Positions 9,226-18,451 of a stretch of DNA of 64,000 nucleotides are shown here, piece after piece. This stretch comes from Synechococcus sp. NOUM97013 (lineage in GTDB: Bacteria; Cyanobacteriota; Cyanobacteriia; PCC-6307; Cyanobiaceae). Where the stretch lies: contig NZ_CP047941.1 in NCBI RefSeq assembly GCF_014279815.1, positions 2,232,001 through 2,296,000 of the forward strand, in the 5' to 3' direction. The position numbers and the translations under genes were made by a program. Position 1 is the stretch's first letter. Every line of letters begins with the position of its first letter. Below the pieces are notes generated by a model. That model ran no database searches and had not been told where the DNA came from. It worked only from the letters and a program-made list of their open reading frames with translations.

Positions 9226-9247
9226 CGCCGACGCAAACCCTTCCGCC

Positions 9248-9961
9248 ATGGCCCCCGATCAACTGCTGGAGCAGAAACAGGCCGAGAAGAAAGAGGTGAA
9301 GGGCTATTTCGAAACCACCGGTTTCGACCGCTGGAACCGCATTTACAGCGACAGCGATGACGTGAACAAGGTGCAGCGCAACATTCGCATCGGTCACCAA
9401 AAGACCGTGGATGAAGTGCTGGCCTGGATCAAGGAGAGCGGTGAACTCAGCGACGTGAGTTTCTGCGATGCCGGCTGCGGCGTGGGCAGTCTCAGCCTGC
9501 CGCTGGCGACCATGGGTGCCGGCTCGATCAACGCCAGCGACATTTCCTCGGCCATGGCCGAGGAAGCGGAGCGCCGGGCCCGTGAGGCCGGCCTCGACAT
9601 GGCAAAGCTGAACTTTTTCGCCAGCGACCTGGAAAGCCTGAGCGGCTCCTTCCACACGGTTTGCTGCCTAGATGTGTTCATCCATTACCCCCAGGAGCCT
9701 GCAGAGGAGATGGTGAAACACCTCTGCAGCCTCACCGAAGAGCGGCTGATCGTGAGCTTTGCGCCCTACACGCCTTTGCTGGCGCTGCTGAAGGGCATTG
9801 GCCAGCTGTTCCCCGGCCCCAGCAAAACCACCCGGGCTTACACCTTGAAGGAAGACGGCATCGTCAAGGCGGCGGAAGCCTGCGGTTTCAAGCTGGTGCG
9901 CCGCAGCCTGAACAAAGCCCCCTTCTACTTCTCCCGCTTGATCGAGTTCCGCAAGGCTTGA
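9248..9961 (+). CDS. chlM: Mg-protoporphyrin IX methyltransferase
   Basis: ChlM methylates the C13 propionate of Mg-protoporphyrin IX using SAM, a step of chlorophyll synthesis at the thylakoid or plasma membrane. The 237-residue protein starts with the typical 'VKGYFETTGFDRWNRIYSD', followed by 'TVDEVLAWI', motif I 'FCDAGCGVGSLSLPLA', 'ASDISSAM', 'CLDVFIHYP' and the C-terminal 'FYFSRLIEFRKA'. It is full length. Its promoter region holds the 17-base repeats. It converges on the pseudouridine synthase gene 21 bases away. Confidence 0.97.
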   Translation: MAPDQLLEQKQAEKKEVKGYFETTGFDRWNRIYSDSDDVNKVQRNIRIGHQKTVDEVLAWIKESGELSDVSFCDAGCGVGSLSLPLATMGAGSINASDISSAMAEEAERRAREAGLDMAKLNFFASDLESLSGSFHTVCCLDVFIHYPQEPAEEMVKHLCSLTEERLIVSFAPYTPLLALLKGIGQLFPGPSKTTRAYTLKEDGIVKAAEACGFKLVRRSLNKAPFYFSRLIEFRKA

Positions 9962-9982
9962 GTTCTCGCTCCAGGTCGCCGT

Positions 9983-10945
9983 TCATCCAAAGGACGCGCC
10001 TGGTTCGCAGCACAAGGACAGGCCATCCAGAGACAAGCGCCAGGCATGGAGCCGGTATCCGCCGTCTCCTGGCGTGGCCTGTTCGTTGATCTGTTGGTTC
10101 TGCAGATAAAGGGGATCGCCGAGCAGGGGAGATCCCAACTGCGCAAGGTGGATTCGAATCTGATGTGGACGTCCTGTGGTGATGGCGACCTGCAGGCGAT
10201 CACCCTCTGACGTTCGCTCTAGAAGGCTGACTTCGCTGTGGGCTTGCAGACGCCGGCGAACGGTCACGGCGGCTGGAGGCTCCGGCCCCCACACCCAGCC
10301 GAGCAGCGGGTGGGGCCTTTCGATCACATCGGTGTCCACCCGCAACGTCACACCGGGGTCCAAGTCGTTCACTCGGTGCGCCCAGGCCTGATAGAGCTTG
10401 CAGCTACCACCATCCGGCCGGAACGCGCGCGACAGCCTGGCGCGGGTTTCGCCACGACGCGCGCACACCTGAAGACCGGAGGTGAAGCGTCCCAGCCGAT
10501 GGACAGGTTTGGGCACCTGCTCCTCACAGGCATCAAGGCAGCGCTGAACCAGCAACCGCTCCAAAGTGTGTTCCAGGAAGCCACCCCCTGGCATCACCGG
10601 CAGACCGGAGGGCTTATGGATCACCAGCACGTCGCCGTCATCGTGAATCACGTGCCAGGAGTCGGGGATGGCCGGCTCCACCCATGGGGGGCGTGACCAG
10701 TGCAACTCCGCCGCAGCGGGCAGTGGCTGATCACAGGCCAGAAGCGCGCCATTGAGGCGAAGTTCGCCACGTTGAATCCTCTGTTTCCAGTCCTCAATCG
10801 ACGAATGACGATGGCGGTCCGCCAGGAGTGCAGACACCATCTGTCCTTGCTCGCGCTGACCGGTTCGGTCGCTGTAGGTCCAGCCCTGATTGAGCGCCGC
10901 TGGACGCCATCCCTCGGCGGATGCGTCCTGCGTGGGAGGCGTCAC
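9983..10945 (-). CDS. RluA-family pseudouridine synthase with HRLG in place of HRLD
   Basis: The 320-residue protein has the RluA layout: an N-terminal S4-like segment ('LNGALLACDQPL'), 'HVIHDDGDVLVIHKPSGLPVMP', the active-site motif, and the C-terminal 'TGRPHQIRIHLAQLGSPLLGDPLY'. In RluA enzymes the motif HRLDxxTSG holds the catalytic aspartate; here residues 149-157 read HRLGRFTSG, with glycine at position 152 (codon GGA, bases 10490-10492). The rest of the fold is intact, so it may be a subfamily with altered chemistry or an RNA-binding relative. The RNA target is unknown. It overlaps the Rre1-like gene by four bases. Confidence 0.88.
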   Translation of the reverse strand: MTPPTQDASAEGWRPAALNQGWTYSDRTGQREQGQMVSALLADRHRHSSIEDWKQRIQRGELRLNGALLACDQPLPAAAELHWSRPPWVEPAIPDSWHVIHDDGDVLVIHKPSGLPVMPGGGFLEHTLERLLVQRCLDACEEQVPKPVHRLGRFTSGLQVCARRGETRARLSRAFRPDGGSCKLYQAWAHRVNDLDPGVTLRVDTDVIERPHPLLGWVWGPEPPAAVTVRRRLQAHSEVSLLERTSEGDRLQVAITTGRPHQIRIHLAQLGSPLLGDPLYLQNQQINEQATPGDGGYRLHAWRLSLDGLSLCCEPGASFG

Positions 10946-11655
10946 TCCACCAGCCGATGCTGCAACGCGTAGCGCACCAGTTCCGTACGACTGGAGGTTC
11001 CGGTCTTGATGAAGAGCCGACTCACGTATTTCTCCACGTTGCGAATCGATGTTTCCAACTGACGCGCGATCTCCTTATTCATTAAACCTTCAGCCACCAA
11101 TTGGAGAACACTCGCTTCTCTGGGCGTGAAATTGTGCTGCACAGGTTCCGTGGAAGGCAGCGCTTCCGCCTGGGCCAGCAACGATCGAATCTCAGTGATC
11201 TGTTTGGCCATCTGACCCATGTCGGCATCAGCAAAACGCGCAGCCTCCTGAAGCAAGCGTTGCTGCCGTTGAGCCACGTTGCTGACGCGAGCCACCAACT
11301 CATCCGGGTCGAAGGGCTTGGGGATGTAGTCATCCACGCCGGCGAGATAGCCCTGAGTGCGGTCCGCGGTCATGCCCTTGGCCGTCAGAAAGATCACCGG
11401 GGTGCCGCCAAGACGTTCATCGGCCCTCAGTTTGTTGAGCAGTCCGTAGCCATCCAGGCGCGGCATCATCACATCGCTGATGACCACATCCGGCAGCATT
11501 TGCTGGGCTTTGGTGTATCCGTCCTCGCCATCAACGGCGGTCGTGACATCAAAGCCCTCGTCTTCGAGGTAGGCCTGCACGGCAGAACGCAGACCCGGTT
11601 CATCGTCCACGAGCAACAGACGCACCGGAGGCTGATCAGGCTGGGATGTGGTCAT
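10942..11655 (-). CDS. NarL/LuxR-family response regulator, Rre1/Ycf29-like
   Basis: The 237-residue protein has a receiver domain (residues 10-125) with acidic pocket 'LLVDDEPG', phospho-acceptor in 'VVISDVMMPRLDGYG', conserved 'FLTAKG' and 'DDYIPKPFDPDEL', then a linker and a LuxR-type HTH (residues 175-237: 'FTPREASVLQLVAEGLMNKEIARQL', quoted in part). This arrangement and linker match the Ycf29/Rre1 group of cyanobacteria and red-algal plastids, whose Rre1 member controls chaperone genes under heat and light stress. The assignment to that group is from recall. The stop overlaps the start of the RluA-family gene, so both are likely co-transcribed. Confidence 0.87.
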   Translation of the reverse strand: MTTSQPDQPPVRLLLVDDEPGLRSAVQAYLEDEGFDVTTAVDGEDGYTKAQQMLPDVVISDVMMPRLDGYGLLNKLRADERLGGTPVIFLTAKGMTADRTQGYLAGVDDYIPKPFDPDELVARVSNVAQRQQRLLQEAARFADADMGQMAKQITEIRSLLAQAEALPSTEPVQHNFTPREASVLQLVAEGLMNKEIARQLETSIRNVEKYVSRLFIKTGTSSRTELVRYALQHRLVE

Positions 11656-11688
11656 GGCCAGACCTCGTCTTGGCGGAATCTAGAGGCG

Positions 11689-12198
11689 TCATGGTGCTGG
11701 CAACCGCAACACTTCCTCGGATTCAATCAACTGGGTCGAATAGCCGAGTTCTCTGGCCTGCTCGCCCAGAGTTTCCGGTTCCTTGCCGGCCAAGGTGGGG
11801 TGACAGGCCGCCCACCACACCAGATGATCCTCACGGGTTGAGAGGCGCAGCGGCCCACCGGGATTGAGCTTGCGGATGTAAATCGCGTCGTTGTCACGGG
11901 TCATCCGCAACGGTTCCTCACGACTGCAACTCACCGATTCGGACGGAACCACGAGATCATCGGCGTATTCCTGCCACAACTTGAATCGCCTGAGCTCAGG
12001 ATCCGCTGGGTCGCGGTTGATGGCAAAAATTCCGAGGGTGTATGCATCGGCACCATCACGTTGATCCAGGACCACAAGGTCCACAGGACGCATGGCCTTC
12101 ATCTGTTCCAGCAACGACTCACGATCAACCGGAACGGCGTGAACAACACCAGAAGCCATCAGCAGGCTCAGACTGGAGATCCAATGAATGGCACGCAT
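11689..12198 (-). CDS. Hypothetical secreted protein
   Basis: From ATG at 12198 the product is 169 residues with a signal peptide (MRAIHWISSLSLLMASGVVHA, cleavage expected after 'VHA') and a soluble, acidic remainder with paired features 'FKLWQEYADDLVVP' and 'LVWWAACHP'. Two cysteines may form a disulfide. I do not recognise the family; it looks like a lineage-specific periplasmic protein. The frame extends to 12231, but the extra 11 residues would hide the signal peptide. It is divergent from the cysteine desulfurase gene, with 23 bases between starts. Confidence 0.68.
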   Translation of the reverse strand: MRAIHWISSLSLLMASGVVHAVPVDRESLLEQMKAMRPVDLVVLDQRDGADAYTLGIFAINRDPADPELRRFKLWQEYADDLVVPSESVSCSREEPLRMTRDNDAIYIRKLNPGGPLRLSTREDHLVWWAACHPTLAGKEPETLGEQARELGYSTQLIESEEVLRLPAP

Positions 12199-12221
12199 CG
12201 CGACAGAAAGCGACTCATCCC

Positions 12222-13406
12222 ATGCTGCCAACCCCTGCCGAAGGATCGCTCAACAACGGTGTGATCAACCTCGACCATCAGGCCACCACCCCCTGCCATC
12301 CTGCCGTGATCGAGGCGATGGAACCCTGGTGGCGAGAGCAATGGGGCAATGCCTCAAGCCGTCAACACCGCCTGGGGCTTACTGCAGCCGCAGCCGTGAG
12401 CTCCGCCAGGAACACCCTGGCCGACAGCCTCGGAGTCGAAAGCGACGAGGTGATCTTCACCAGTGGCGCCACCGAAGCCAACAACCTGGCCCTGCTCGGC
12501 CACGCGCGGTTTCGCGCCCGGACCGCTGGAGGCCCTGGGCACTTGATCAGCGTGGCCAGCGAGCATCATGCGGTGCTCGATCCCCTGCAGCAACTCAGAC
12601 AGGAAGGCTTCGAACTGACGCTGCTCACGCCCAGGCCCGATGGCCTAATTGAGACGACACAACTGGAACAGGCCATCCAGCCGAATACGCAACTGGTGAG
12701 CGTGATGGTGGCCAACAACGAAATCGGTGTGATCCAACCGGTACAAGAGCTGAGCACGATCTGCCGCAACCATGGGATCACGATGCACACGGATGCGGCG
12801 CAGGCCTACGGGCATCTACCGGTGAACATGCAACACCTGGGCTGCTCGCTGCTCAGTGTTAGCGCCCACAAATTCAACGGTCCCAAGGGAATCGGGGCTC
12901 TCGTGGCACGGAAAGGGACCGGTCTTGACCCCCTGTTCTGGGGCGGAGGTCAGGAGCAAGGGCTACGTCCGGGAACCCTGCCTGTGCCATTAATCGTGGG
13001 ACTGGCTGCCGCCGCGACCCTGGCGAAGGCGGATCAGGCGGCCAGGCTGACACGGCTCGGCGCCCTGAGGGATCAGCTCTGGCATGACCTGAAGCAGCGC
13101 AACCCTGGTCTCCTGCTCAACGGCACGCTGCACCCACGCCTCGCCCACAACCTCAACATCACCGTGCCGGGAATCTCTGGAAGCCGCCTGCAGCGGGCGC
13201 TGAAATCCCAATTGGCCTGCAGCAGTGGCTCAGCCTGCAGCAGTGGGGCTCCCTCCCATGTTCTGCGTGCGATCGGGCGCAGTCGCACCGAAGCAGAAGC
13301 CTCGCTGCGACTGAGCCTCGGCCGCGACACCACAGCAATCGACATCGAGCGTGCCGTTGCAGTACTCACAGAAACGATTCAGGCAGGTGCGACGGGCCGG
13401 CCTTGA
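12222..13406 (+). CDS. Cysteine desulfurase (NifS/IscS family)
   Basis: A PLP enzyme that takes sulfur from cysteine as an enzyme persulfide for Fe-S clusters and thiolation. The 394-residue protein has the N-terminal 'NLDHQATTPCHP', 'EVIFTSGATEANNLAL', the PLP lysine in 'LLSVSAHKFNGPKGIGAL', and the active-site cysteine loop 'ACSSGSACSSGAPSHVL'. It belongs with the IscS/NifS branch rather than SufS. ATG at 12222 is chosen as the frame upstream is antisense to the secreted protein gene. Confidence 0.94.
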   Translation: MLPTPAEGSLNNGVINLDHQATTPCHPAVIEAMEPWWREQWGNASSRQHRLGLTAAAAVSSARNTLADSLGVESDEVIFTSGATEANNLALLGHARFRARTAGGPGHLISVASEHHAVLDPLQQLRQEGFELTLLTPRPDGLIETTQLEQAIQPNTQLVSVMVANNEIGVIQPVQELSTICRNHGITMHTDAAQAYGHLPVNMQHLGCSLLSVSAHKFNGPKGIGALVARKGTGLDPLFWGGGQEQGLRPGTLPVPLIVGLAAAATLAKADQAARLTRLGALRDQLWHDLKQRNPGLLLNGTLHPRLAHNLNITVPGISGSRLQRALKSQLACSSGSACSSGAPSHVLRAIGRSRTEAEASLRLSLGRDTTAIDIERAVAVLTETIQAGATGRP

Positions 13407-13475
13407 AGCCCCATCGATCAAACGTGGAAAAAGCTGTCAAAGCGGCTACGTTCCGCCCAGGATCGAACGTTGCTC

Positions 13476-14225
13476 ATGACCGAGACCCCAGCTGGCAAGA
13501 GACTTCACGTGCTGAAAGCTGTGGAGGATGGCTGGAGCGCCTTCATACGGGCACCTTGGCCTTTCGTGCTGTTCGCACTGCTGTACGGCGTGTTGGCAAT
13601 CCTGTTCCAGCTGCTGCCCGAGTTCCTCCTCGACATCACGACCAATCCCTCAGTCAGTGCCGCGGTGATCAGCCTGATTGTCTCGATGGTGGGCAGCGTC
13701 CTGATCAGCCTCTGGGGAACCATGGGCTTGATCCGAGGCGCCTGGAAAGCACTCGACGGGGAGAAGCTTGGCTTTTCAACTATGACGCGCTGGGACGGCG
13801 ATGCCGCAGGGCGCCTGTTCATCAATCAGATCGTTCTGATCATCCTGGGCCTGATTATCAGCGGCATCAGCCTCGCCTTAATGGTGGCCCTGTCGCAGGC
13901 CAATGAGGTTCTCGGCTACATCCCTTTCATCACGGCAGCCGTGGTGTTCATCTATCTGATGGTGAACCAGACCTTCCTGCCGTTTCTTGCTCTTCTCCAG
14001 GACGAGCCACCCTTGAGCAACCTTGGACGCGGTCGGGAGGTGGTCGATCCATCCTGGCGATGGGTGCTGCTGCTACTGATCGTGGAGATGGCGATTCTGT
14101 TGATAGGCATGGTGTTGTGCGGAGTGGGTCTGCTCGCTGCTTTCCCAGTGACGCTGTGTGTCTCAACGGCGGCCTACCGGCAACTGTTTGACGACACCGA
14201 CAACACCGGCTTCCTCGCCGAGTAG
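13476..14225 (+). CDS. Multi-spanning membrane protein of unknown function
   Basis: This 249-residue protein has about six hydrophobic stretches (residues 28-48, 62-90, 112-140, 150-170 and a long pair near 190-230), arranged like glycerophosphoryl-diester-phosphodiesterase-type or DUF975/YIPF-type integral membrane proteins with a repeated two-helix unit. No catalytic motif is visible. ATG at 13476 (MTETPAGKR) is preferred to the upstream TTG. It ends 8 bases before the convergent rsmH. Function unknown. Confidence 0.75.
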   Translation: MTETPAGKRLHVLKAVEDGWSAFIRAPWPFVLFALLYGVLAILFQLLPEFLLDITTNPSVSAAVISLIVSMVGSVLISLWGTMGLIRGAWKALDGEKLGFSTMTRWDGDAAGRLFINQIVLIILGLIISGISLALMVALSQANEVLGYIPFITAAVVFIYLMVNQTFLPFLALLQDEPPLSNLGRGREVVDPSWRWVLLLLIVEMAILLIGMVLCGVGLLAAFPVTLCVSTAAYRQLFDDTDNTGFLAE

Positions 14226-14233
14226 GTCCTGCT

Positions 14234-15151
14234 TCAGTCAGGCAGTCGACGCCTGGCCAGTCGCAGTTTTGCACTGCGACTGCGGGCATTCAGCTCCTGT
14301 TCAGCCTCGCTGGCCACCAGAGGCTTGCGGGTGATGCGCTGCAGGCGTTCATCGGTGAGGAAAGCCGTCTTGACCCGTCTGTCTTCCAGGGAATGAAAGC
14401 TGATGATCGCCATCACCCCTCCTGGCTGAAGCCAGCCGGGGGCTTTCTCTAGCAGCTGATCGAGCACCCCGAGCTCATCATTGACGGCGATGCGCAGGGC
14501 CTGGAACGTCCGGGTCGCTGGATGAATGCGCCCGCGGCGCGCCTTGGGGGGATAGCAACCCGCGACGGCATAGGCCAAGGCGGCTGTGCCGTCGTAGGCG
14601 CCACGTTCCTTCAGATCCGCCTTGATGCGACGGGCAATCCGCCTGGACAGTCGCTCTTCGCCGTAGCGAAAGATCAGATCGGCCAGGTCAGACTCCTCCA
14701 AGCGCGCAATCAACTCAGCGGCCGTTTCAGCACCCCCTCCAGGGTTCATGCGCATGTCGAGGGGGCCATCCAGGCGGAAGCTGAATCCCCGTTCCGCCAC
14801 ATCCAGCTGCGGACTGCTGACCCCGAGATCCGCCAGCAGCAGTGCGACCGGTGCGGCAGGGGTGTAATCCGCGAAATTGGTGGCCACGATTGTGACCCGA
14901 TCGGCATGGGGCTCCAGACGCTGGGCCGCTGCGACTCTGGCCGTGGCGTCCTGATCGAGGCCCACCAGATGCAGCGCTGGATAACGATCCAACAGCAATT
15001 GGCTGTGCCCACCACCGCCGAGCGTGGCATCCACAAACAGACCGCTCTGCCAGTGATCACTGGGGTCCTGAGCCAGCGTTTGCAGAAGCGGTTCCGCCAG
15101 AACTGGCACATGGGTGAAGGTCTGATCGGAGCTGAAAGGCTGATCGGGCAT
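14234..15151 (-). CDS. rsmH: 16S rRNA (cytosine1402-N4)-methyltransferase
   Basis: RsmH (MraW) methylates C1402 of 16S rRNA in the decoding centre. The 305-residue protein has '[15 protein letters not shown]', motif I '[14 protein letters not shown]', '[13 protein letters not shown]', '[17 protein letters not shown]' and '[18 protein letters not shown]', all diagnostic. It is full length. It is divergent from ndhH and not in a dcw cluster; murG is also alone at 57960, so cell-wall genes are dispersed here. Confidence 0.97.
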   Translation of the reverse strand: MPDQPFSSDQTFTHVPVLAEPLLQTLAQDPSDHWQSGLFVDATLGGGGHSQLLLDRYPALHLVGLDQDATARVAAAQRLEPHADRVTIVATNFADYTPAAPVALLLADLGVSSPQLDVAERGFSFRLDGPLDMRMNPGGGAETAAELIARLEESDLADLIFRYGEERLSRRIARRIKADLKERGAYDGTAALAYAVAGCYPPKARRGRIHPATRTFQALRIAVNDELGVLDQLLEKAPGWLQPGGVMAIISFHSLEDRRVKTAFLTDERLQRITRKPLVASEAEQELNARSRSAKLRLARRRLPD

Positions 15152-15195
15152 GGGTCCTTCCTAAGATCCCGTCACCAACGTTGTTCCTCGGCCCC

Positions 15196-16380
15196 ATGAC
15201 GCAGCTGGAAACGCGCACGGAGCCGATGGTGGTCAACTTCGGCCCGCATCACCCGTCCATGCACGGGGTGCTGAGGCTGGTGGTGACGCTCGACGGCGAA
15301 GACGTGGTGGATTGTGAGCCAGTGATCGGCTATCTCCACCGCGGCATGGAGAAGATTGCGGAGAACCGCACGAACGTGATGTTCGTGCCCTATGTGAGCC
15401 GCATGGACTACGCGGCAGGCATGTTCTACGAAGCGATCGTGGTGAACGCTCCGGAAAAGCTGGCCGACATTCCCGTCCCCAAGCGCGCCAGTTACATCCG
15501 GGTGTTGATGCTGGAACTGAACCGCATCGCCAATCACCTGCTTTGGCTTGGCCCCTTCCTCGCCGATGTCGGTGCCCAGACGCCTTTCTTCTACATCTTC
15601 CGTGAGCGGGAGATGATCTACGACCTCTGGGAAGCCGCCACGGGTCAACGCCTGATCAACAACAACTATTTCCGTATCGGTGGTGTGGCCGCCGATCTCC
15701 CCTGGGGCTGGCTTGAAAAATGCCGCGATTTCTGCGACTGGTTCGGCCCGAAGATTGATGAATACGAGAAGCTGATCACCAACAACCCGATTTTTCGTCG
15801 CCGGATTGAAGGCCTGGGTGTGATCGGCAAAGAGGACGCGATCAACTGGAGCCTGTCAGGGCCGATGCTGCGTGCCTCCGGGGTGCCCTGGGATCTGCGC
15901 AAGGTGGATCATTACGAGTGCTACGACGACTTCGACTGGGATGTGGCCTGGGAGAAGGAAGGTGACTGCTTCGCCCGCTATCGGGTGCGGATCGAGGAGA
16001 TGCGCCAGTCCCTCAAGATCCTGCGCCAAGCCTGCGACATGATTCCCGGTGGCCCGACCGAAAATCTGGAAGCCAAGCGCATGGCGGAAGGCAAGGACAG
16101 CGAATTCGCCGGCTTCGACTATCAATACGTGGCCAAGAAAGTCGCCCCCACCTTCAAGATCCCCAACGGCGAGCTCTACACCCGCCTCGAATCAGGCAAG
16201 GGTGAGATCGGCGTGTTCCTGCAAGGCAACAACGACGTCACACCCTGGCGCTTCAAGATCCGCGCGGCTGACTCCAACAACCTGCAGATCCTTCCTCACA
16301 TCCTCAAGGGACACAAAGTGGCCGACATCATGGCGATCCTGGGATCGATCGACGTGATCATGGGGTCGGTGGACCGCTGA
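15196..16380 (+). CDS. ndhH: NAD(P)H-quinone oxidoreductase subunit H
   Basis: NdhH is a peripheral-arm subunit of the thylakoid NDH-1 complex, which accepts electrons from ferredoxin for respiration, cyclic flow and CO2 uptake. The 394-residue protein is almost plastid-identical in style: '[17 protein letters not shown]', '[14 protein letters not shown]', '[20 protein letters not shown]' in part, and the C-terminal '[18 protein letters not shown]'. ATG at 15196 ([11 protein letters not shown]) is the family start; a TTG at 15181 lies in frame upstream. The gene is alone on its strand. Confidence 0.98.
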   Translation: MTQLETRTEPMVVNFGPHHPSMHGVLRLVVTLDGEDVVDCEPVIGYLHRGMEKIAENRTNVMFVPYVSRMDYAAGMFYEAIVVNAPEKLADIPVPKRASYIRVLMLELNRIANHLLWLGPFLADVGAQTPFFYIFREREMIYDLWEAATGQRLINNNYFRIGGVAADLPWGWLEKCRDFCDWFGPKIDEYEKLITNNPIFRRRIEGLGVIGKEDAINWSLSGPMLRASGVPWDLRKVDHYECYDDFDWDVAWEKEGDCFARYRVRIEEMRQSLKILRQACDMIPGGPTENLEAKRMAEGKDSEFAGFDYQYVAKKVAPTFKIPNGELYTRLESGKGEIGVFLQGNNDVTPWRFKIRAADSNNLQILPHILKGHKVADIMAILGSIDVIMGSVDR

Positions 16381-16381
16381 T

Positions 16382-16396
16382 TCAGTGATTCACTGA
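16382..16396 (+). terminator. Short hairpin immediately after ndhH
   Basis: TCAGTG at 16382-16387 pairs with CACTGA at 16391-16396 across an ATT loop, directly after the ndhH stop codon. No strong T-tract follows (TTGTTCG), so a terminator role is only suggestive. Confidence 0.3.
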
Positions 16397-16399
16397 TTG

Positions 16400-16561
16400 T
16401 TCGTCGTCCTCGACAAGTCCCTTCAGCAAGACAGTGAACACTGGCCGACGTGCTCACGCGAAGCGTCGTGATTTAGTCCACAGAGAGGATAAAAAAAAGA
16501 TGAAACAACGAACAGCAAAATAAGCCGTTCCTAGTCTTAGAAGAGTGATTTTCATCCGTGA
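16400..16561 (+). promoter_or_regulatory. AT-rich leader upstream of the propeller gene
   Basis: This is the largest gene-free gap in the window. It contains an A-tract (about 16490-16500) and AT-rich sequence up to the ATG at 16562, in contrast to the GC-rich surroundings. A promoter is expected here, but I see no convincing -35/-10 pair or operator. Confidence 0.35.
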
Positions 16562-18427
16562 ATGTCAGTTCTCAGAGGACATTTACTGTCAAGCAACCAA
16601 GGCATTCAAAGCGAGAACGTCAATCTCTACGAGATTCCTGAGTCGACATCGGAAAAATCCAGGCTGATTGCATCGACATCCAGTGATGCCGCCGGCCTCT
16701 TTGCTTTTGAGGATGTCAATCTTTCCTCCAAGCGGACCTATTACATCTCAGCCAATGACGGCACCAACCATCTTCTGGGATTACTGCGAGACAGTGACAC
16801 GAAAAACCTGATCGTCAACGATCTCACTACAGCCGCAGGCGCCTACACCTTCAATCGATTCATCGATGGCGAAGCCCTGAGCGGAAGCGCCGCCTCCGTC
16901 CGCTCCGGTTGGATGACTTACCAAAACCTGGTCAATCCAGACGGCAGCATTGCAAACGTCGCCAGCAACAATGCTGCAACAGCTGAGCGACTGAATTTAC
17001 TGGGCAACATCAATGCGGCAGCCATCAGAGATCTGACTTTTCGAAAGACACTCTTTGAGCTCACATCCCCAAGCGAAGGAGAAATCAATCAAACCAATCT
17101 TGAGGCCCTTGCATCGATCGGAACGAATCCTGCCAAGAATGCCAGGAAACTGTTTGAACTTGCCGAAACTGCTCCGGCGATTTATCCCGCCGATCGTGAG
17201 TCAATTTCACAACGCGACTCATGGCTTCTGTATTTCGAGCATTTCGGAGCTGCCGACGAATCAGAGTCTGTGTTTTTCGGCCCTGGGAACATTGCCATTG
17301 ATCGCAATGGCGACTTATGGATTGCCAATAACTTCAGGCCTGGAACCGAAGACTTAGACCCCCCACTTCCAGGCAACACCCTGCCTCGCATGCAACCGAA
17401 CGGCGAATTGACCGGAGGCGAACCCCTTCGAGGTGGCGGAATCTATGGATCTGGATTCGGCGTCAGCATTGACCCTCAAGACCGAGTTTGGGTTGGAAAT
17501 TTCGGTTTCGGCACCTCGAAAATTCCTTTGCGCGGCAACGGAAACAGCGTGTCGCTGTTCTCCAGTGAAGGCAAACCACTGTCTCCGGGCCGATCGTTTT
17601 TCGTCCCTCCCCGCCAACCATCCGGCGGCTTCACCCAGGGTGGCCTGCTTGGCGTGCAAGGCGTGACCAGTGATCAAGATGGCAACATCTGGATCGCAAG
17701 CTTCCGAGACACACGCAAAAACCCAAGCAAGATCGTGGTTTATCCAGAGGGCCAACCCCAACGGTTTGACAGCTACCAACACCCTTCCTTGACCTCACCA
17801 TTTGACATCGCCATCGACCAAGATGGCGATGCCTGGGTGAGCTACCGCAGCGGCGGAAGCAACAAACAAGGCGGCATTGGCCAATACCGCTTCGACGAGA
17901 AAGACGGCATCCGCCTGATCCAAACCATTGAGTCTGAAGAGCTCAATGTTCCCTTTGGCGTGGCAACTGCAACGGATGGATCGGTCTGGGTGGCCAACAA
18001 CGGTGGATCGCCGTTCTATCGATCCAACACCGTGAGCAGGATCGATCCGATCACAGGGAACCTGGATACCTTCTCAATGAACACGAAACAGGATGCAGGC
18101 CCTTGGGGCATCAATCTGGATGGCGAGAACAACGTTTATGTCGCCAACTTCGAAGAGCTCTCAATCTCCGTTTTGAAGGGATCCAAGGTCGATTCCCGTG
18201 ACGGCCAAAAAGTTGGAACGGCACTCTCACCCAAGGGCGGATACAACTTTGATGACAACATCATGCGACCGACTGGTCTGGAGGTCGACAGCGCCGGAAA
18301 CGTCTGGATCACCAACAACTACAACTCCGATGCTCAGGACTTCGGCCAGAAAAGTGTGTTTCAGGCCATAGGCCTGGCCGATCCCGTCGTGACGCCACTC
18401 ATCGGTCCCGTGGACCCGCTGTTTTGA
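16562..18427 (+). CDS. Seven-repeat NHL/Vgb-like beta-propeller protein with N-terminal Ig-like domain
   Basis: The 621-residue protein has three parts. Residues 1-75 resemble a carboxypeptidase-regulatory/CNA-B-like sandwich ('SSDAAGLFAFEDVNL'). Residues 85-230 are of unknown type. Residues 240-600 hold seven copies of a blade motif of the form G-I/V-x-x-D-x-x-G-x-I/V-W-I/V-A-N (for example 'GNIAIDRNGDLWIANN', 'FGVSIDPQDRVWVGNF', 'TGLEVDSAGNVWITNN'), as in virginiamycin B lyase and NHL propellers. There is no signal peptide or membrane segment. The gene is visibly AT-richer than its neighbours, which suggests transfer or relaxed origin. Antibiotic lyase activity is not implied; a binding or structural role is as likely. 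Confidence 0.8.
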   Translation: MSVLRGHLLSSNQGIQSENVNLYEIPESTSEKSRLIASTSSDAAGLFAFEDVNLSSKRTYYISANDGTNHLLGLLRDSDTKNLIVNDLTTAAGAYTFNRFIDGEALSGSAASVRSGWMTYQNLVNPDGSIANVASNNAATAERLNLLGNINAAAIRDLTFRKTLFELTSPSEGEINQTNLEALASIGTNPAKNARKLFELAETAPAIYPADRESISQRDSWLLYFEHFGAADESESVFFGPGNIAIDRNGDLWIANNFRPGTEDLDPPLPGNTLPRMQPNGELTGGEPLRGGGIYGSGFGVSIDPQDRVWVGNFGFGTSKIPLRGNGNSVSLFSSEGKPLSPGRSFFVPPRQPSGGFTQGGLLGVQGVTSDQDGNIWIASFRDTRKNPSKIVVYPEGQPQRFDSYQHPSLTSPFDIAIDQDGDAWVSYRSGGSNKQGGIGQYRFDEKDGIRLIQTIESEELNVPFGVATATDGSVWVANNGGSPFYRSNTVSRIDPITGNLDTFSMNTKQDAGPWGINLDGENNVYVANFEELSISVLKGSKVDSRDGQKVGTALSPKGGYNFDDNIMRPTGLEVDSAGNVWITNNYNSDAQDFGQKSVFQAIGLADPVVTPLIGPVDPLF

Positions 18428-18451
18428 GCGCAACGGATCAAGTCAGGACGA

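Noticed and set aside
16562-18427. Virginiamycin B lyase (antibiotic resistance) call
   Set aside because: Only the propeller repeat is shared; the N-terminal domains differ and catalytic residues were not shown.
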